NCBI RefSeq assembly: GCF_014851865.1
Contig: NZ_JACVAM010000002.1
Span: forward strand, 124,001-188,000
Reading direction: 5' to 3'
Origin: Pseudomonas sp. PDM16
GTDB taxonomy: Bacteria > Pseudomonadota > Gammaproteobacteria > Pseudomonadales > Pseudomonadaceae
Length of the DNA: 64,000 nucleotides
Below the pieces are notes generated by a model. That model was not told the origin of the DNA. It searched no databases and saw nothing but the letters and a program-made list of their open reading frames with translations. Made by a program: the position numbers and the translations under genes. Positions 16,816-26,526 of the stretch are shown one piece after another; positions within the stretch are counted from its first letter, which is position 1; each line of letters opens with the position of its first letter.

Positions 16816-19671
16816 TCAGCCGGCCACCAGTACCCGAATCGCCTCCAGACGCAGGGCGGCTTTGTCGAGGAAGCTCAGACCGCTCTCGCGCTGCTTGCGC
16901 AAGGCCTCGATCTCGGCTGGGCGTACGGTCGGGTTGACCGCCTGCAGGGCGGTCATGCGCGCGATCTCTTCGTCCAGGGTGGCGGTGAAGCGCTGGCGTG
17001 CCTCGTTCACCCGATCGCTGTGGCGCGGCGCTATCTTCGCCTCGGCGGCGTTGATCTGCTTGGCCAGCACGTCGCGCTGGGCCTGCACGAACTTGTTGGC
17101 ACTGGCGCGCGGCACGGCTTCCAGCTGGTCGTTGAGGGTGTCGAAGGCGACCTTGGTGGCAAGATCGTTGCCGTTGGGGTCGAGCAGGCTGCGCAGGGCT
17201 ACCGGAGGCAGGAAGCGGCTCAGTTGCAGGGCCTTGGGCGCCACTACCTCGCTGACATAGAGCAGTTCGAGCAACACGGTACCGGGTTTCAGCGCCTTGT
17301 TCTTGATCAGCGCCACTGCGGTGTTGCCCATCGAGCCAGACAGCACCAGGTCCATGCCGCCCTGCACCATGGGGTGCTCCCAAGTGAGGAACTGCATGTC
17401 CTCGCGGGCCAGGGCCTGGTTGCGGTCGTAGGTGATGGTCACGCCTTCGTCGTCGCCCAGCGGGAAACTGGCGTCCAGCATCTTCTCGCTCGGGCGCAGC
17501 ACCAGGGCGTTCTCGGAGTGGTCCTCGCTGTCGATGCCGTAGGCGTCGAACAGTTCTTCCATGTAGATCGGCAGGGCGAACTGGTCGTCCTGCTCATGGA
17601 TGTCCTCGACCAGTTGCTGACCGTTGCCGGCACCACCGGAGTTGAGCTCCAACAGGCGGTCGCGGCCGCTGTGCAGCTCGCCCTCCAGGCGCTCGCGCTC
17701 GTTCTTGGCCTCGCTCAGCAGGGCCTGCCAAACGCTGTCGTCAGTGTCCTCCAGCAGTGGCAGCAGGCGCGGGCCGAACTGGTGCTGCAGGGCGTTACCG
17801 GTCGGGCAGGTATTGAGGAAGGCGTTCAGCGCCTGGTGGTACCACTGGAACAGGCACTCCTGCGGGCTGTTCTCCAGGTACGGCACGTGCAACTGGATGA
17901 CGTGTTTCTGGCCGATGCGGTCAAGGCGGCCGATGCGTTGCTCGAGCAGGTCCGGGTGGGCTGGCAGGTCGAACAGCACCAGGTGGTGGCTGAACTGGAA
18001 GTTGCGGCCTTCACTGCCGATTTCCGAGCAGATCAGCACCTGGGCGCCGAATTCTTCGTCGGCGAAGTAGGCGGCGGCGCGGTCGCGCTCGAGGATGTTC
18101 ATGCCCTCGTGGAACACCGTGGCTGGGATGCCGGAGCGCACGCGCAGGGCGTCTTCCAGGTCCATCGCGGTTTCGGCGTGGGCGCAGATCACCAGCACCT
18201 TCACGCGCTTGAGCATCTTCAGGGTGTCGATCAGCCAGTCCACGCGCGGGTCGAATTTCCACCAGCGCGTCTCTTCGCTGCTGTCCTGTGCCTGGTAGCT
18301 GACTTCCGGATAGAGGTCGGCGTGCTCGCCCACCGGTAGCTCCATGTACTCCACCGGGTTGGCCAGCGGGTAGGGATGCAGTTCTCGCTCGGGGAAGCCT
18401 TGCACGGCCGCACGGGTGTTGCGGAACAGCAGGCGACCGGTGCCGTGGCGGTCGAGCAGCTCGCGGATCAGCCGTGCCGCGGCGTCGCTGTCACCATCGG
18501 CGACGGCGGCCAGCAGAGCCTCGCCCTCGTTGCCGAGGAAGCCACTGATGGTGGTATGGGCCTTTTCCGACAGGCGGCCCTCGTCAAGCAGTTCCTGCAC
18601 CGCTTCGGCGATCGGTTTGTAGTTGGCGCTCTCGGCACGGAAGGCTTCCAGATCATGGAAACGATCCGGGTCGAGCAGACGCAGGCGGGCGAAGTGGCTT
18701 TCCAGGCCCAGCTGTTCCGGGGTGGCGGTGAGCAGCAGTACGCCGGGGATGACCTCGGCCAGTTGCTCGACCAGGCGGTATTCGTCGCTGGCCTTTTCCG
18801 GGTGCCACACCAGGTGGTGGGCCTCGTCGACCACCAACAAGTCCCAGCCGGCGGCGAACGCGGCGTTCTGCGCCTTCTCGCTGTCCTTCAGCCATTCCAG
18901 GGAGACCAGCGCCAGTTGGGTGTCCTCGAACGGGTTGTCGGCATCGCTCTCGGCGAAGCGCTCGGCGTCGAACAGCGCGACCTGCAGGTTGAAGCGGCGG
19001 CGCATCTCCACCAGCCACTGATGCTGCAGGTTCTCCGGGACCAGGATCAGCACCCGGCTGGCACGCCCGGAGAGCAGCTGGCGGTGGATTACCAGGCCGG
19101 CTTCGATGGTTTTGCCCAGGCCCACTTCGTCGGCCAGCAGAACGCGCGGGGCCATGCGGTCGGCGACTTCGCGGGCAATGTGCAGCTGGTGGGCGATTGG
19201 CTGGGCGCGGGCGCCGCCCAGGCCCCACAGGCTGGACTGTAGCAGGCGGCTCTGGTGCTCCAGGGTGTGGTAGCGCAGGGCGAACCAGTTCAGCGGGTCG
19301 ATCTGCCCGGCGAACAGGCGGTCGCTGGCCAGGCGGAACTGGATGAAGTTGGACAGCTGGGTTTCCGGCAGGCTGTAGGGCGCGTGCTGGGCGTCGAAGC
19401 CGTGATAGACCAGCAGGCCATCGATATCCTCGACTTCCTGCACGGTCAGCTTCCAGCCCTCGAAATGGGTGATCTCGTCACCTGGGGCGAAGCGCACGCG
19501 GGTCAACGGGGCGTTGCGCAGAGAGTATTGACGGGTCTCGCCGGTCGCCGGGTAGAGCACGGTGAGCAGACGGCCATCGGAAGTGAGGATGGTGCCCAGG
19601 CCGAGTTCCGCCTCGCTGTCGCTGATCCAGCGTTGCCCCGGTTGGTACTGCACAATGCCACTACTTGCCAT
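16816..19671 (-). CDS. rapA: RNA polymerase-associated ATPase RapA
   Basis: A 951-residue Swi2/Snf2-family ATPase that binds RNA polymerase and recycles it during transcription. The N-terminal Tudor-like domain begins [19 protein letters not shown]. The helicase core shows [15 protein letters not shown] (motif I, residues ~175-190), DEAHH (motif II, ~280) and the C-terminal lobe motifs including [11 protein letters not shown] and [11 protein letters not shown]. Length equals the family norm. It is single, with a 160-base gap from valS on the same strand. Confidence 0.97.
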   Translation of the reverse strand: MASSGIVQYQPGQRWISDSEAELGLGTILTSDGRLLTVLYPATGETRQYSLRNAPLTRVRFAPGDEITHFEGWKLTVQEVEDIDGLLVYHGFDAQHAPYSLPETQLSNFIQFRLASDRLFAGQIDPLNWFALRYHTLEHQSRLLQSSLWGLGGARAQPIAHQLHIAREVADRMAPRVLLADEVGLGKTIEAGLVIHRQLLSGRASRVLILVPENLQHQWLVEMRRRFNLQVALFDAERFAESDADNPFEDTQLALVSLEWLKDSEKAQNAAFAAGWDLLVVDEAHHLVWHPEKASDEYRLVEQLAEVIPGVLLLTATPEQLGLESHFARLRLLDPDRFHDLEAFRAESANYKPIAEAVQELLDEGRLSEKAHTTISGFLGNEGEALLAAVADGDSDAAARLIRELLDRHGTGRLLFRNTRAAVQGFPERELHPYPLANPVEYMELPVGEHADLYPEVSYQAQDSSEETRWWKFDPRVDWLIDTLKMLKRVKVLVICAHAETAMDLEDALRVRSGIPATVFHEGMNILERDRAAAYFADEEFGAQVLICSEIGSEGRNFQFSHHLVLFDLPAHPDLLEQRIGRLDRIGQKHVIQLHVPYLENSPQECLFQWYHQALNAFLNTCPTGNALQHQFGPRLLPLLEDTDDSVWQALLSEAKNERERLEGELHSGRDRLLELNSGGAGNGQQLVEDIHEQDDQFALPIYMEELFDAYGIDSEDHSENALVLRPSEKMLDASFPLGDDEGVTITYDRNQALAREDMQFLTWEHPMVQGGMDLVLSGSMGNTAVALIKNKALKPGTVLLELLYVSEVVAPKALQLSRFLPPVALRSLLDPNGNDLATKVAFDTLNDQLEAVPRASANKFVQAQRDVLAKQINAAEAKIAPRHSDRVNEARQRFTATLDEEIARMTALQAVNPTVRPAEIEALRKQRESGLSFLDKAALRLEAIRVLVAG

Positions 19672-19837
19672 GAAATGCCCCAGCTGCGAAAAAAGCCGCG
19701 TATGTTAGCGGAACGCCGCGTCGAGGGCGACGCCCGCTGCTGAATCTATGGTTTATCGCCCTGTCGAAAGTGTAGCGAGCGCCGGTTCAAGTTGAATGCC
19801 GTCCGGCCGACAGCAGAACTAAACACGGAGAGCACCG

Positions 19838-20137
19838 ATGCTGCCGCCCATCCCCCACAGTTTGGTCCCGGTCACCGCCCAGCAGGACGTGATGAAGCCG
19901 CGCCCGGACATTCCTCCGGTGACGCCGACCAACGAGAGCGCCAATGAGAGCGAGGTGGGCCTAGACAAGCGGCACCCGCAGGAGGCCGAGGAGCTGCTGC
20001 GCGAGGAGCAGCGCCGGCGCCAGCGCCGTGGCTACACCCCGGAGGAATTGGCCGAGCTGGAAGCTCACAACCCCGAGGAAGAGAAGCTGCTGGAAGAGCT
20101 GCCGCGTCAGGGGCTTTGGGTAGACGTGGAGGTCTGA
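19838..20137 (+). CDS. Small acidic hypothetical protein
   Basis: A 99-residue protein: a proline-rich N-terminal third (PPIPHSLVP.., RPDIPPVTPT) and a highly charged Glu/Arg-rich helical C-terminal part (EAEELLREEQRRRQRRGYTPEEL). No catalytic motif or membrane segment. I recognise it as a conserved pseudomonad protein without known function. ATG follows GGAGA at a good distance. It directly precedes the DNA-repair dioxygenase gene, whose Shine-Dalgarno lies inside its last codons, so the two are probably cotranscribed. Confidence 0.7.
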   Translation: MLPPIPHSLVPVTAQQDVMKPRPDIPPVTPTNESANESEVGLDKRHPQEAEELLREEQRRRQRRGYTPEELAELEAHNPEEEKLLEELPRQGLWVDVEV

Positions 20138-20142
20138 CCCGC

Positions 20143-20739
20143 GTGGACCTGTTCGATTCCCAGGCGCTGGAGCTACCCGGCGCCGAACTGGATTTCCGCC
20201 CACACTGGCTGGATGTCGCTACCGCCGACGAATGGTTTCAGAGATTGGCTGCGGAAACGCCTTGGGAGCAGCCGGAGCTGCTGATCCACGGCCAGCGTTT
20301 TCCGGTGCCGCGCCTGCTGGCATGGTATGGCGACCCCGAGGCGAGCTACCGATACTCCGGCCTGTTGCACCAGCCGTTGCCCTGGACGTCGTTGCTGGTC
20401 GAGATCCGCGCGCGGGTGGAGGAAGCGGCCGGCCAGCCGCTCAACGGCGTGCTGCTCAACTTCTACCGCGATGGTAATGATTCGATGGGGTGGCACAGTG
20501 ACGACGAGCCTGAGCTTGGCCCGAACCCGCTGGTCGCCTCGCTCAATCTTGGCGGGCCGCGCCGTTTCGACCTGCGACGCAAGGGCGGCGGGCGTATCGA
20601 GCATTCTTTGCAACTGGATAGCGGTTCGCTGCTGGTCATGGCCGGCGCAACGCAGCATCATTGGCAACATCAGGTGGCAAAAAACCGCAAGCCGGTGGCG
20701 CCACGCATCAACCTTACTTTTCGCCTGATCCGGTCCTGA
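20143..20739 (+). CDS. AlkB-type 2-oxoglutarate/Fe(II) dioxygenase (alkylation repair)
   Basis: A 198-residue dioxygenase of the AlkB superfamily, which oxidatively removes alkyl groups from nucleic-acid bases. The iron ligands are recognisable as HSDDE (His-x-Asp) and the distal His in TQHHWQHQV, with the 2-oxoglutarate-binding Arg in RINLTFR near the C-terminus. FNGVLLNFYRDGNDSM-like segment NGVLLNFYRDG is typical of the ALKBH2/3-like subgroup. I prefer the GTG at 20143: GGAGGT lies nine bases upstream; the in-frame ATG at 20116 overlaps the previous gene and lacks such a site. It is followed two bases later by a small basic protein. Confidence 0.92.
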   Translation: MDLFDSQALELPGAELDFRPHWLDVATADEWFQRLAAETPWEQPELLIHGQRFPVPRLLAWYGDPEASYRYSGLLHQPLPWTSLLVEIRARVEEAAGQPLNGVLLNFYRDGNDSMGWHSDDEPELGPNPLVASLNLGGPRRFDLRRKGGGRIEHSLQLDSGSLLVMAGATQHHWQHQVAKNRKPVAPRINLTFRLIRS

Positions 20740-20741
20740 CC

Positions 20742-20894
20742 ATGAGCGACGACAAGCTGATCGATTTCGGTGCTGAGCGCAGCAAGCGCATCCACGACCT
20801 GCACGACAAGAAACTGGACGACATGCGCCAGGCCTTCGAGCAGGCCATGCCGCTCAAGGGCAAGAGCAAATCCAAGCCCAAGAAGAAGCGCTGA
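20742..20894 (+). CDS. Small basic-tailed hypothetical protein (50 aa)
   Basis: A 50-residue protein starting MSDDKLIDFGAERSKRIHDL with a predicted amphipathic helix and a Lys-rich tail (KGKSKSKPKKKR). It begins two bases after the stop of the AlkB-type gene, so it is likely translated from the same mRNA by coupling. Charge pattern (acidic start, strongly basic end) suggests nucleic-acid or ribosome contact, but this is inference only. Conserved as a small ORF in pseudomonads to my recollection. Confidence 0.65.
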   Translation: MSDDKLIDFGAERSKRIHDLHDKKLDDMRQAFEQAMPLKGKSKSKPKKKR

Positions 20895-21038
20895 GCTCCG
20901 TTGCGCGCTACCTCCCATCGGCCTGCGGCACCCTGCCGCGGAGCTCACCTCACCGGACATTGATCCGGATCAATTCCCTCCGCCACGCCTCCTCTAATCT
21001 GAGCCCATCAAGACACGGCACAGCACAAGGAGGCAGCC

Positions 21039-21170
21039 ATGTTCCTCGATACAGTGGTTCTCGCCGGTATCGGCACAGTCGCTCTGATGTTTGTCTTCTT
21101 CGGCGGTTTCGGTCTCTTCATCTGGAAGGATTCTCACAAGAAAGCCAAGGCAGCAGCCAAGGCCGAGTGA
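21039..21170 (+). CDS. Single-pass membrane small protein (43 aa)
   Basis: A 43-residue protein: MFLDTVVLAGIGTV opens a hydrophobic helix of ~25 residues, followed by WKDSHKKAKAAAKAE, a basic cytoplasmic tail. A strong AAGGAGG Shine-Dalgarno lies six bases before the ATG and a rho-independent terminator follows the stop, so it looks like an independent short transcription unit. No family known to me; small single-pass proteins of this shape often accompany larger membrane complexes. Confidence 0.7.
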   Translation: MFLDTVVLAGIGTVALMFVFFGGFGLFIWKDSHKKAKAAAKAE

Positions 21171-21201
21171 TCCTTCCGAAACAGTGCACGCAAGGCATTT
21201 A

Positions 21202-21227
21202 GGGCGACTTCGGTCGCCCATTTTTTT
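21202..21227 (+). terminator. Rho-independent terminator with TTCG loop
   Basis: GGGCGAC-TTCG-GTCGCCC followed by a run of seven T. It ends the short transcription unit of the 43-residue membrane protein. Confidence 0.93.
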
Positions 21228-21347
21228 GTTCGCTTTTTTCTTTCGAGACGGGCCTCTGTCTGCTTGCCGAGCCATGGCCAGGGCCGATCTCTATCCTTTC
21301 CCCGGTGTACCTTGTCTTTTCTAGCTGCCAGCAGCCAGACTGACGGC

Positions 21348-22478
21348 ATGCCTCTTCTTACTCTATCTCGCATCGCGGATGTCGCCCCGACTGTCTGGGA
21401 TGATCTCTTGCCAGAGCCGCAGCCGTTTGTGCGCCATGCCTTCCTCTCGACGCTGGAGGACAGTGGCTGTATCGGTGATGGCACCGGCTGGCGGGCGTCG
21501 CACCGGCTGTTGTGTGACGGCGACGGTGCTGTACTGGCGGCGATGCCGGCCTACCTCAAACAGCACTCCTTTGGTGAGTACGTCTTCGACATGGGCTGGG
21601 CCGACGCCTGCCAGCGCGCCGGCATCGCCTACTATCCCAAGCTGCTCGGCGCGGTGCCTTTCAGCCCGGTAACCGGCCCACGCCTGCTCGGTGACTCTCG
21701 GCATGCGCGCGTGCTGCTCGATGACATCGTCCAGAGCCTGAGCGGCGAGGGACTCTCCGGGCTGCATGTCAACTTTCTGCGTAGCGAGGACGATGTGTTC
21801 TTCGAAGGACACGGCGATTGGTTGCCGCGTCTGGATTGTCAGTACCACTGGCGCAATCGTGGCTATCGGGATTTTCAGGATTTCCTCGACGCGTTGAGTT
21901 CCCGCAAGCGCAAGCAATTGCGCAAGGAGCGCGACCAGGTGGCGGGCCATGGCATCGAGTTCGACTGGCAGTTCGGTCATGAACTGAGCGAGGCGGCCTG
22001 GGACTTCGTCTACGCCTGTTACGCCAGCACTTATTATGTGCGGCGTCGCTCGCCCTATCTGACGCGTGATTTCTTCAGCCTATTGGCGGAGCGCATGCCC
22101 GAGATGATCCGTGTAGTCATCGCGCGCCAGGGAGATCGTCCGGTCGCGATGGCATTCAGTCTGGTGGCCGGCGACAGCTTTTACGGTCGTTACTGGGGTT
22201 GTCTTGGTGACTTCGACCGTCTGCACTTTGAAACCTGCTTTTACCAGGGTATCGAGCGTGCCATTGCCGAGGGGAAGCAGCGTTTCGACGCAGGTGCCCA
22301 GGGCGAGCACAAGCTCATCCGGGGCTTCGAACCGGTCATCACTCGTTCATGGCACTACCTGCTTCATCCTGGTTTGCGTTCGGCCGTGGCCGATTTCCTT
22401 GCCGAAGAGCGGCCCGGAGTGCTGGCCTATGCCGAGGGTGCGCGAGCGCTGCTGCCCTATCGCCAGGAAGGTACCTGA
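21348..22478 (+). CDS. DUF482/FemAB-like GNAT-fold acyltransferase
   Basis: A 376-residue protein of the DUF482 (peptidogalycan biosynthesis / FemAB-like) family. The fold is a double GNAT arrangement; recognisable blocks are WRASHRLLCDGDGAVLAAMPAY, FSPVTGPRLL, SRKRKQLRKERDQV and GAQGEHKLIRGFEP. Homologues are annotated as GNAT N-acetyltransferases; the acceptor is unknown. I chose ATG 21348 because the conserved domain starts a few residues later and the upstream 28 codons lie just past a terminator; the Shine-Dalgarno is weak. A small phosphatase-like gene follows 36 bases later. Confidence 0.85.
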   Translation: MPLLTLSRIADVAPTVWDDLLPEPQPFVRHAFLSTLEDSGCIGDGTGWRASHRLLCDGDGAVLAAMPAYLKQHSFGEYVFDMGWADACQRAGIAYYPKLLGAVPFSPVTGPRLLGDSRHARVLLDDIVQSLSGEGLSGLHVNFLRSEDDVFFEGHGDWLPRLDCQYHWRNRGYRDFQDFLDALSSRKRKQLRKERDQVAGHGIEFDWQFGHELSEAAWDFVYACYASTYYVRRRSPYLTRDFFSLLAERMPEMIRVVIARQGDRPVAMAFSLVAGDSFYGRYWGCLGDFDRLHFETCFYQGIERAIAEGKQRFDAGAQGEHKLIRGFEPVITRSWHYLLHPGLRSAVADFLAEERPGVLAYAEGARALLPYRQEGT

Positions 22479-22514
22479 GGTGTACAAGCCTCTGCTTTCG
22501 GTGCCATCGCTATC

Positions 22515-22838
22515 ATGATGCGAGCCTTGTTCATCTGCAGTCGAAATCGTCTGCGTAGTCCTACCGCCGAGCATGTTTTCGCTACCTGGCCTGGTGTGGA
22601 AAGCGATTCGGCGGGCTTGGCGGCGGATGCTGAAGTGGTCCTTTCCGCCGAGCAGGTGCAATGGGCGGAGCTGATCTTCGTCATGGAGCGCGTCCACCAG
22701 CGTCGACTACAGCAGCGCTTTGGCTCATTGCTCAAGGGGCGGCGGGTGATATGCCTGGGGATTCCCGATGACTATCAATACATGCAGCCGGAGCTCGTCG
22801 ATCTGCTCCAGCGCAAGGTAGGCTGCTACCTGCGCTGA
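22515..22838 (+). CDS. Low-molecular-weight protein-tyrosine-phosphatase-like protein
   Basis: A 107-residue protein with the phosphatase P-loop CSRNRLRSPT (Cys-x5-Arg-Ser) at residues 8-17, right after an initial beta strand, as in low-molecular-weight tyrosine phosphatases. It is shorter than the classical ~150-residue enzymes; the C-terminal acid loop is represented by GIPDDYQYM. Thus activity is plausible but unproved. Two adjacent ATG codons are possible starts. It follows the DUF482 gene on the same strand. Confidence 0.8.
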   Translation: MMRALFICSRNRLRSPTAEHVFATWPGVESDSAGLAADAEVVLSAEQVQWAELIFVMERVHQRRLQQRFGSLLKGRRVICLGIPDDYQYMQPELVDLLQRKVGCYLR

Positions 22839-22991
22839 GCCTTGCACCATGGCTCACGTGACCGACCAGGGGCGGTCTGGTGAGGGGAGTGTGTTGACTG
22901 ACCCGTTGCGGGTGGCGTTTGGGATGCTCGAGTGATCAAGCGGTGATGCGCCCGGCGCAGCGCCTGGGTTAGCTGAGCCGGGCAGATGAGA

Positions 22992-23546
22992 TCAGAGCTT
23001 CTTCGCGGTGAGGATCAGTACCGGCTCTACTGGCACATTCTGGTGCATGCCGCGGTTGCCGGTGCGCACCTTGGCGATGCGATCGACCACGTCCATGCCG
23101 CGTACCACCTTGCCGAACACCGCGTAGCCGAAGTCGCGGCCGCCGTGATTGAGGAAGTCATTGCTGTTGTGGTTGATGAAGAACTGGCTGGTTGCCGAGT
23201 TCACGTCCTGCGTGCGTGCCATGGCGATGGTGCCGCGGTCGTTGAGCAGGCCGTTGTCGGCCTCGTTCTTGATCGGCTTGAAGGTGTCCTTCTCGCGCAT
23301 GTCGGCATCGAAGCCGCCGCCCTGGACCATGAAGCCGGGGATCACTCGGTGGAACTGGGTGCCGTTGTAGAAGCCGGCATCCACATAACCGAGAAAGTTC
23401 TGGGTGCTGATTGGCGCCTTCTCGGCGTTCAGCTCCAACTCGATATCGCCGTAGCTGGTGGTCAGCAGCACGTGGGGGTTCTCGGCGGCTAGCAGGCTGG
23501 TGCTCAGCAGCAGGCCGCAGACAGAGAGGAGGAGTTGCTTCAGCAT
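22992..23546 (-). CDS. ppiA: Periplasmic peptidyl-prolyl cis-trans isomerase (cyclophilin)
   Basis: A 184-residue cyclophilin with an N-terminal signal peptide ([20 protein letters not shown]). Core motifs: [37 protein letters not shown] and [14 protein letters not shown]. These include the catalytic Arg and the Gln/Phe cluster of the active site. It accelerates proline isomerisation during folding of exported proteins. Its start overlaps the end of the alpha/beta hydrolase gene by seven bases, suggesting cotranscription. Confidence 0.95.
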   Translation of the reverse strand: MLKQLLLSVCGLLLSTSLLAAENPHVLLTTSYGDIELELNAEKAPISTQNFLGYVDAGFYNGTQFHRVIPGFMVQGGGFDADMREKDTFKPIKNEADNGLLNDRGTIAMARTQDVNSATSQFFINHNSNDFLNHGGRDFGYAVFGKVVRGMDVVDRIAKVRTGNRGMHQNVPVEPVLILTAKKL

Positions 23547-24367
23547 GATTGTGGGTCCTTGTTGATGTGTTGCGGTTTAGAGTGTTGGACCTGGGTGAGG
23601 AAGTCATCCAGGACACTGTTGAATCGTTCGGGCTGGTCCATCGGCGTGGCATGACGCGAGCGTTCGATCACCACCAAGCGGGCATTGGGCAGCTCGCGCA
23701 CGTAAGCCTCCTTGAGGGCCACCGGTGTGTAGTCACGGTCGGCGGAGATCACCAGGGTGGGGCAGGTGATGGTCGAAAGACGTTCACGCACGCTCCAGCC
23801 GATGATCGCATCTAGGCTGGACAGGTAAGCGCGCTTGTCGTTTTGTGGCCAACGCTGTTCCACCTTGGCTCGCAGCTCGGCCTGCTCCGGACGAGGGAAC
23901 AGCACGCGCCCCAGCCCCTTGGCGATGGCGTCCATGCTCAGCAGGCGTGACAGGCTCCAGCGTTTGGCCAGCATCCACCAATCGGCCGGACTTCTTGCCT
24001 TCACCTCGGGGCCGCTGTTGACGATGGTCAGGCTGCGCAGCAACTCGGGGTGGTCCACGCCCAGCTGGAACCCGACCATGCCCCCCATCGAAATGCCCAC
24101 CAGATGCACGGGCGGCAGCTGCAGGTGTTTGATCAGGGCGGCCACGTCGTCAGCGAAGCCGGCCATGCTGTAGCGTTCGCGCGGCTTGCCGGAGCGGCCG
24201 TGACCGCGCAGGTCGATGGCCAACACACGGCGTTGCTTCAGCAGGTGCGGAATCTGGTATTCCCAGTCCTGGATGCTGGAGCCGAGCCCGTGCACCAGCA
24301 GCACGGGATCTCCCTGGCCTCGGTCCTCATAGTGCAACTGGCAGCCCAGGTGTTCGAAGTAGGACAT
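23540..24367 (-). CDS. Alpha/beta hydrolase
   Basis: A 275-residue alpha/beta-hydrolase-fold enzyme. Oxyanion region HGLGS at residues ~26-30, nucleophile elbow GISMGG (~95-100), acid in ISADRD (~210) and His in RSRHATP (~240) form a complete triad. It resembles 3-oxoadipate enol-lactonase and related carboxyl-ester hydrolases, but the substrate cannot be read. It starts 10 bases after the LysR gene and overlaps ppiA, so the three genes probably form one transcript. Confidence 0.88.
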   Translation of the reverse strand: MSYFEHLGCQLHYEDRGQGDPVLLVHGLGSSIQDWEYQIPHLLKQRRVLAIDLRGHGRSGKPRERYSMAGFADDVAALIKHLQLPPVHLVGISMGGMVGFQLGVDHPELLRSLTIVNSGPEVKARSPADWWMLAKRWSLSRLLSMDAIAKGLGRVLFPRPEQAELRAKVEQRWPQNDKRAYLSSLDAIIGWSVRERLSTITCPTLVISADRDYTPVALKEAYVRELPNARLVVIERSRHATPMDQPERFNSVLDDFLTQVQHSKPQHINKDPQSC

Positions 24368-24377
24368 GGCGTGGCCC

Positions 24378-25304
24378 TCAGCTGCTCGACAACGGCGCGG
24401 CGAACGGCGCTTCCAGCGCCGCGCCGTCGAAGTTCTTGATCAGCTCGATGAGTATCTGGGTGGCAGGGCCGAGGACCTTGTCCTTGTTGCTGTAGAGGAA
24501 GAAGCGCGGACGCCGGGTGCCACCCTGCTCCATCTGCAGCGGCTTGAGCAGGCCTTCCTCCAGCTCGCGAGCGATCAGATGGTGTGGCAGCCAGGCGAAG
24601 CCCAGTCCGCTGCTGACGAAGGTGCGGGCGGTGGGCAGGCTGCCGACCGTCCAGCGTTGCTCTGCGCCCAGCCAGCCGGCATCACGCGGCTGCACGCGAC
24701 CGCTGTCGCGGGTCACCACCTGCATCTGGCCCTCCAGGTCCTGGAAGGTGATGGGGCGCTGCAGGCGATGTAGTGGGTGTTCCGGATGAGCCACGGCGAG
24801 GAATTCCACCTCGCCCAGCTCGATGGGCAGGTAGCCGGTGATGTTGAGGGCGCTGATGGCCAGGTCGGCGGAGCCCTCGGTGAGCACCTCCTCGACACCG
24901 GACAGCACCTCTTCACGCAGGCGTACACGGCAGCCGCGACTCTGCGGCATGAAGGCCGAAAGGGTACGCACGATACTGGCAGTGGGGTAGGCGGCGTCCA
25001 CTACCAGGCGAACCTCGGCCTCCCAGCCCTGCTCCATATGGTGGGCAAGCTCCTCCAACTGGCTGGCTTGCTTGACCAGCTGCCGCGAACGACGCAGCAG
25101 TACTTCGCCGGCATCGGTGAGCACCGCCTTGCGCCCGTCGATGCGCAGCAGCGGTGCGCCCAACTGTTCCTGCATCCGTGCCACCGTGTAGCTCACCGAG
25201 GATTGCGAACGGTGCAGGGCCTCGGCCGCCTGGGCGAAGCCACCGTGATCCACGACTGCCTGCAGAGTGCGCCATTGATCCAGCGTGACACGGGGCGCTT
25301 TCAT
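24378..25304 (-). CDS. LysR-family transcriptional regulator
   Basis: A 308-residue LysR-type regulator. The N-terminal winged helix-turn-helix (residues ~5-65) contains TLQAVVDHGGFAQAAEALHRSQSSVSYTVARMQEQLG; the remainder is the periplasmic-binding-like effector domain. The target is not obvious: it precedes an alpha/beta hydrolase on the same strand and is divergent from a small exported protein, with an azoreductase and a LysR-type palindrome further on. Inducer unknown. Confidence 0.93.
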   Translation of the reverse strand: MKAPRVTLDQWRTLQAVVDHGGFAQAAEALHRSQSSVSYTVARMQEQLGAPLLRIDGRKAVLTDAGEVLLRRSRQLVKQASQLEELAHHMEQGWEAEVRLVVDAAYPTASIVRTLSAFMPQSRGCRVRLREEVLSGVEEVLTEGSADLAISALNITGYLPIELGEVEFLAVAHPEHPLHRLQRPITFQDLEGQMQVVTRDSGRVQPRDAGWLGAEQRWTVGSLPTARTFVSSGLGFAWLPHHLIARELEEGLLKPLQMEQGGTRRPRFFLYSNKDKVLGPATQILIELIKNFDGAALEAPFAAPLSSS

Positions 25305-25354
25305 CGCCGCTTCCTCTTCTCTAATCTGGGCACCCCCTGATAAGGAGAGTGCCG

Positions 25355-25669
25355 ATGAAAAACTGCTGCTTGGCTCTGCTCGCGATGCTACCGCTGACCG
25401 CCGTTGCCTACCCGATCGAAATCGAGAAAAAGCTGAATGGCGCGGACATTTCTGCCACCAGCCAGCAGGTGGATCGCAATATCGGCGCCGTGATGCTTTA
25501 CAACTACGGCACCGTTCCGGCCAAGTGTTCGGCGGCGTTTCGCAGCGGTCCGGAGGCCCCCCGCACTCGCAAGGCGGACGTCAAACCCGGCGAAACTGCC
25601 AACCTCACCGTGAAATTTGCGCGCGACATCATCAAGCTGCGGGTGGAGGTCACTTGCGAGCAGGTATGA
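25355..25669 (+). CDS. Small exported protein of unknown function
   Basis: A 104-residue protein with a Sec signal peptide (MKNCCLALLAMLPLTAVAYP). The mature part is predicted beta-rich, with two cysteines (Cys in VPAKCSAAF and in VTCEQV) that could form a disulfide in the periplasm. AAGGAG stands seven bases before ATG 25355; an earlier in-frame GTG is less favoured. It is divergent from the LysR gene 50 bases away, so that regulator may control it. I do not recognise the family. Confidence 0.75.
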   Translation: MKNCCLALLAMLPLTAVAYPIEIEKKLNGADISATSQQVDRNIGAVMLYNYGTVPAKCSAAFRSGPEAPRTRKADVKPGETANLTVKFARDIIKLRVEVTCEQV

Positions 25670-25692
25670 GCCTAGAGTCCGCCTCACTATAA

Positions 25693-25707
25693 ATCAACTT
25701 TATTGAT
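25693..25707. promoter_or_regulatory. ATCAA-N5-TTGAT palindrome (LysR-type site) upstream of azoR
   Basis: Perfect 5-bp inverted repeat with 5-bp spacer in an AT-rich stretch about 95 bases before the azoreductase start; of the T-N11-A class bound by LysR-type regulators. The nearby LysR gene is the obvious candidate, but this is inference. Confidence 0.5.
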
Positions 25708-25799
25708 AGTTTTAAGCGGAAAGCTGCGCTTTTTTATCTTATTGGCTGACCATAACCTTCACTCCATCGAAGCCAAACAACCCCGATGGAGTTAGCCAA

Positions 25800-26399
25800 A
25801 TGTCCCGTGTCCTCGTTATCGAAAGCAGTGCTCGCCAAGAAGGTTCCGTATCCCGCCAACTGACCGCCGATTTCATCGGCCAGTGGCAGGCTGCCCATCC
25901 GCAGGATGAAGTAAATATCCGCGATCTGGCCAAGCAGCCGGTTCCGCACCTGGATGAAACCCTGCTTGCCGGTTGGATGAAGCCTGCCGACCAGCAGAAC
26001 GACGTGGAGAAGGCAGCCGCCGCTCGCTCGAACCTGCTGACCGACGAGCTGCTGGCTGCAGACGTGCTGGTACTGGCCGCGCCGATGTACAACTTTGCTA
26101 TCCCCAGCACTCTCAAGGCCTGGTTGGACCACGTACTCCGCGCCGGTGTCACCTTCAAGTACACCGAGACCGGTCCGCAAGGTCTGCTTGGTGGCAAACG
26201 CGCCTATGTGCTGACTGCCCGCGGTGGCATCTATGCCGGCAGCGGCCTGGATCATCAGGAGCCTTACCTGCGCCAGGCATTGGCTTTCATCGGCATCCAT
26301 GACGTGCAATTCATCCATGCCGAAGGCCTGAACATGGGCGCCGAATTCCAGGAGCAGGGGCTCGCCAAGGCTCGTGAACTGCTGGCCCAGGTCGCCTGA
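25800..26399 (+). CDS. azoR: FMN-dependent NADH-azoreductase
   Basis: A 199-residue flavodoxin-fold reductase. FMN-phosphate binding loop SSARQEGSVSRQL at residues 8-20, then PMYNFAIPSTLKAWLDHV (~97-114) and the TARGGIY segment (~140) are characteristic of AzoR-type enzymes, which reduce azo dyes and quinones with NADH. Length matches the family. It is preceded by an AT-rich promoter region with a LysR-type palindrome and lies on the opposite strand from the LysR gene. Physiological role probably quinone detoxification. Confidence 0.95.
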   Translation: MSRVLVIESSARQEGSVSRQLTADFIGQWQAAHPQDEVNIRDLAKQPVPHLDETLLAGWMKPADQQNDVEKAAAARSNLLTDELLAADVLVLAAPMYNFAIPSTLKAWLDHVLRAGVTFKYTETGPQGLLGGKRAYVLTARGGIYAGSGLDHQEPYLRQALAFIGIHDVQFIHAEGLNMGAEFQEQGLAKARELLAQVA

Positions 26400-26526
26400 T
26401 TGAAGGAGAGTACTTGCCGGAGCGTCTCCGCATGGCCCCTCAAGGGCAGCGGAGGTGCTCCGTTCGTTGCCATTTGCGGTACATGAATGGCCGCTATCGA
26501 ATCTTGTCGGTCGTGGCGACGGCCAG

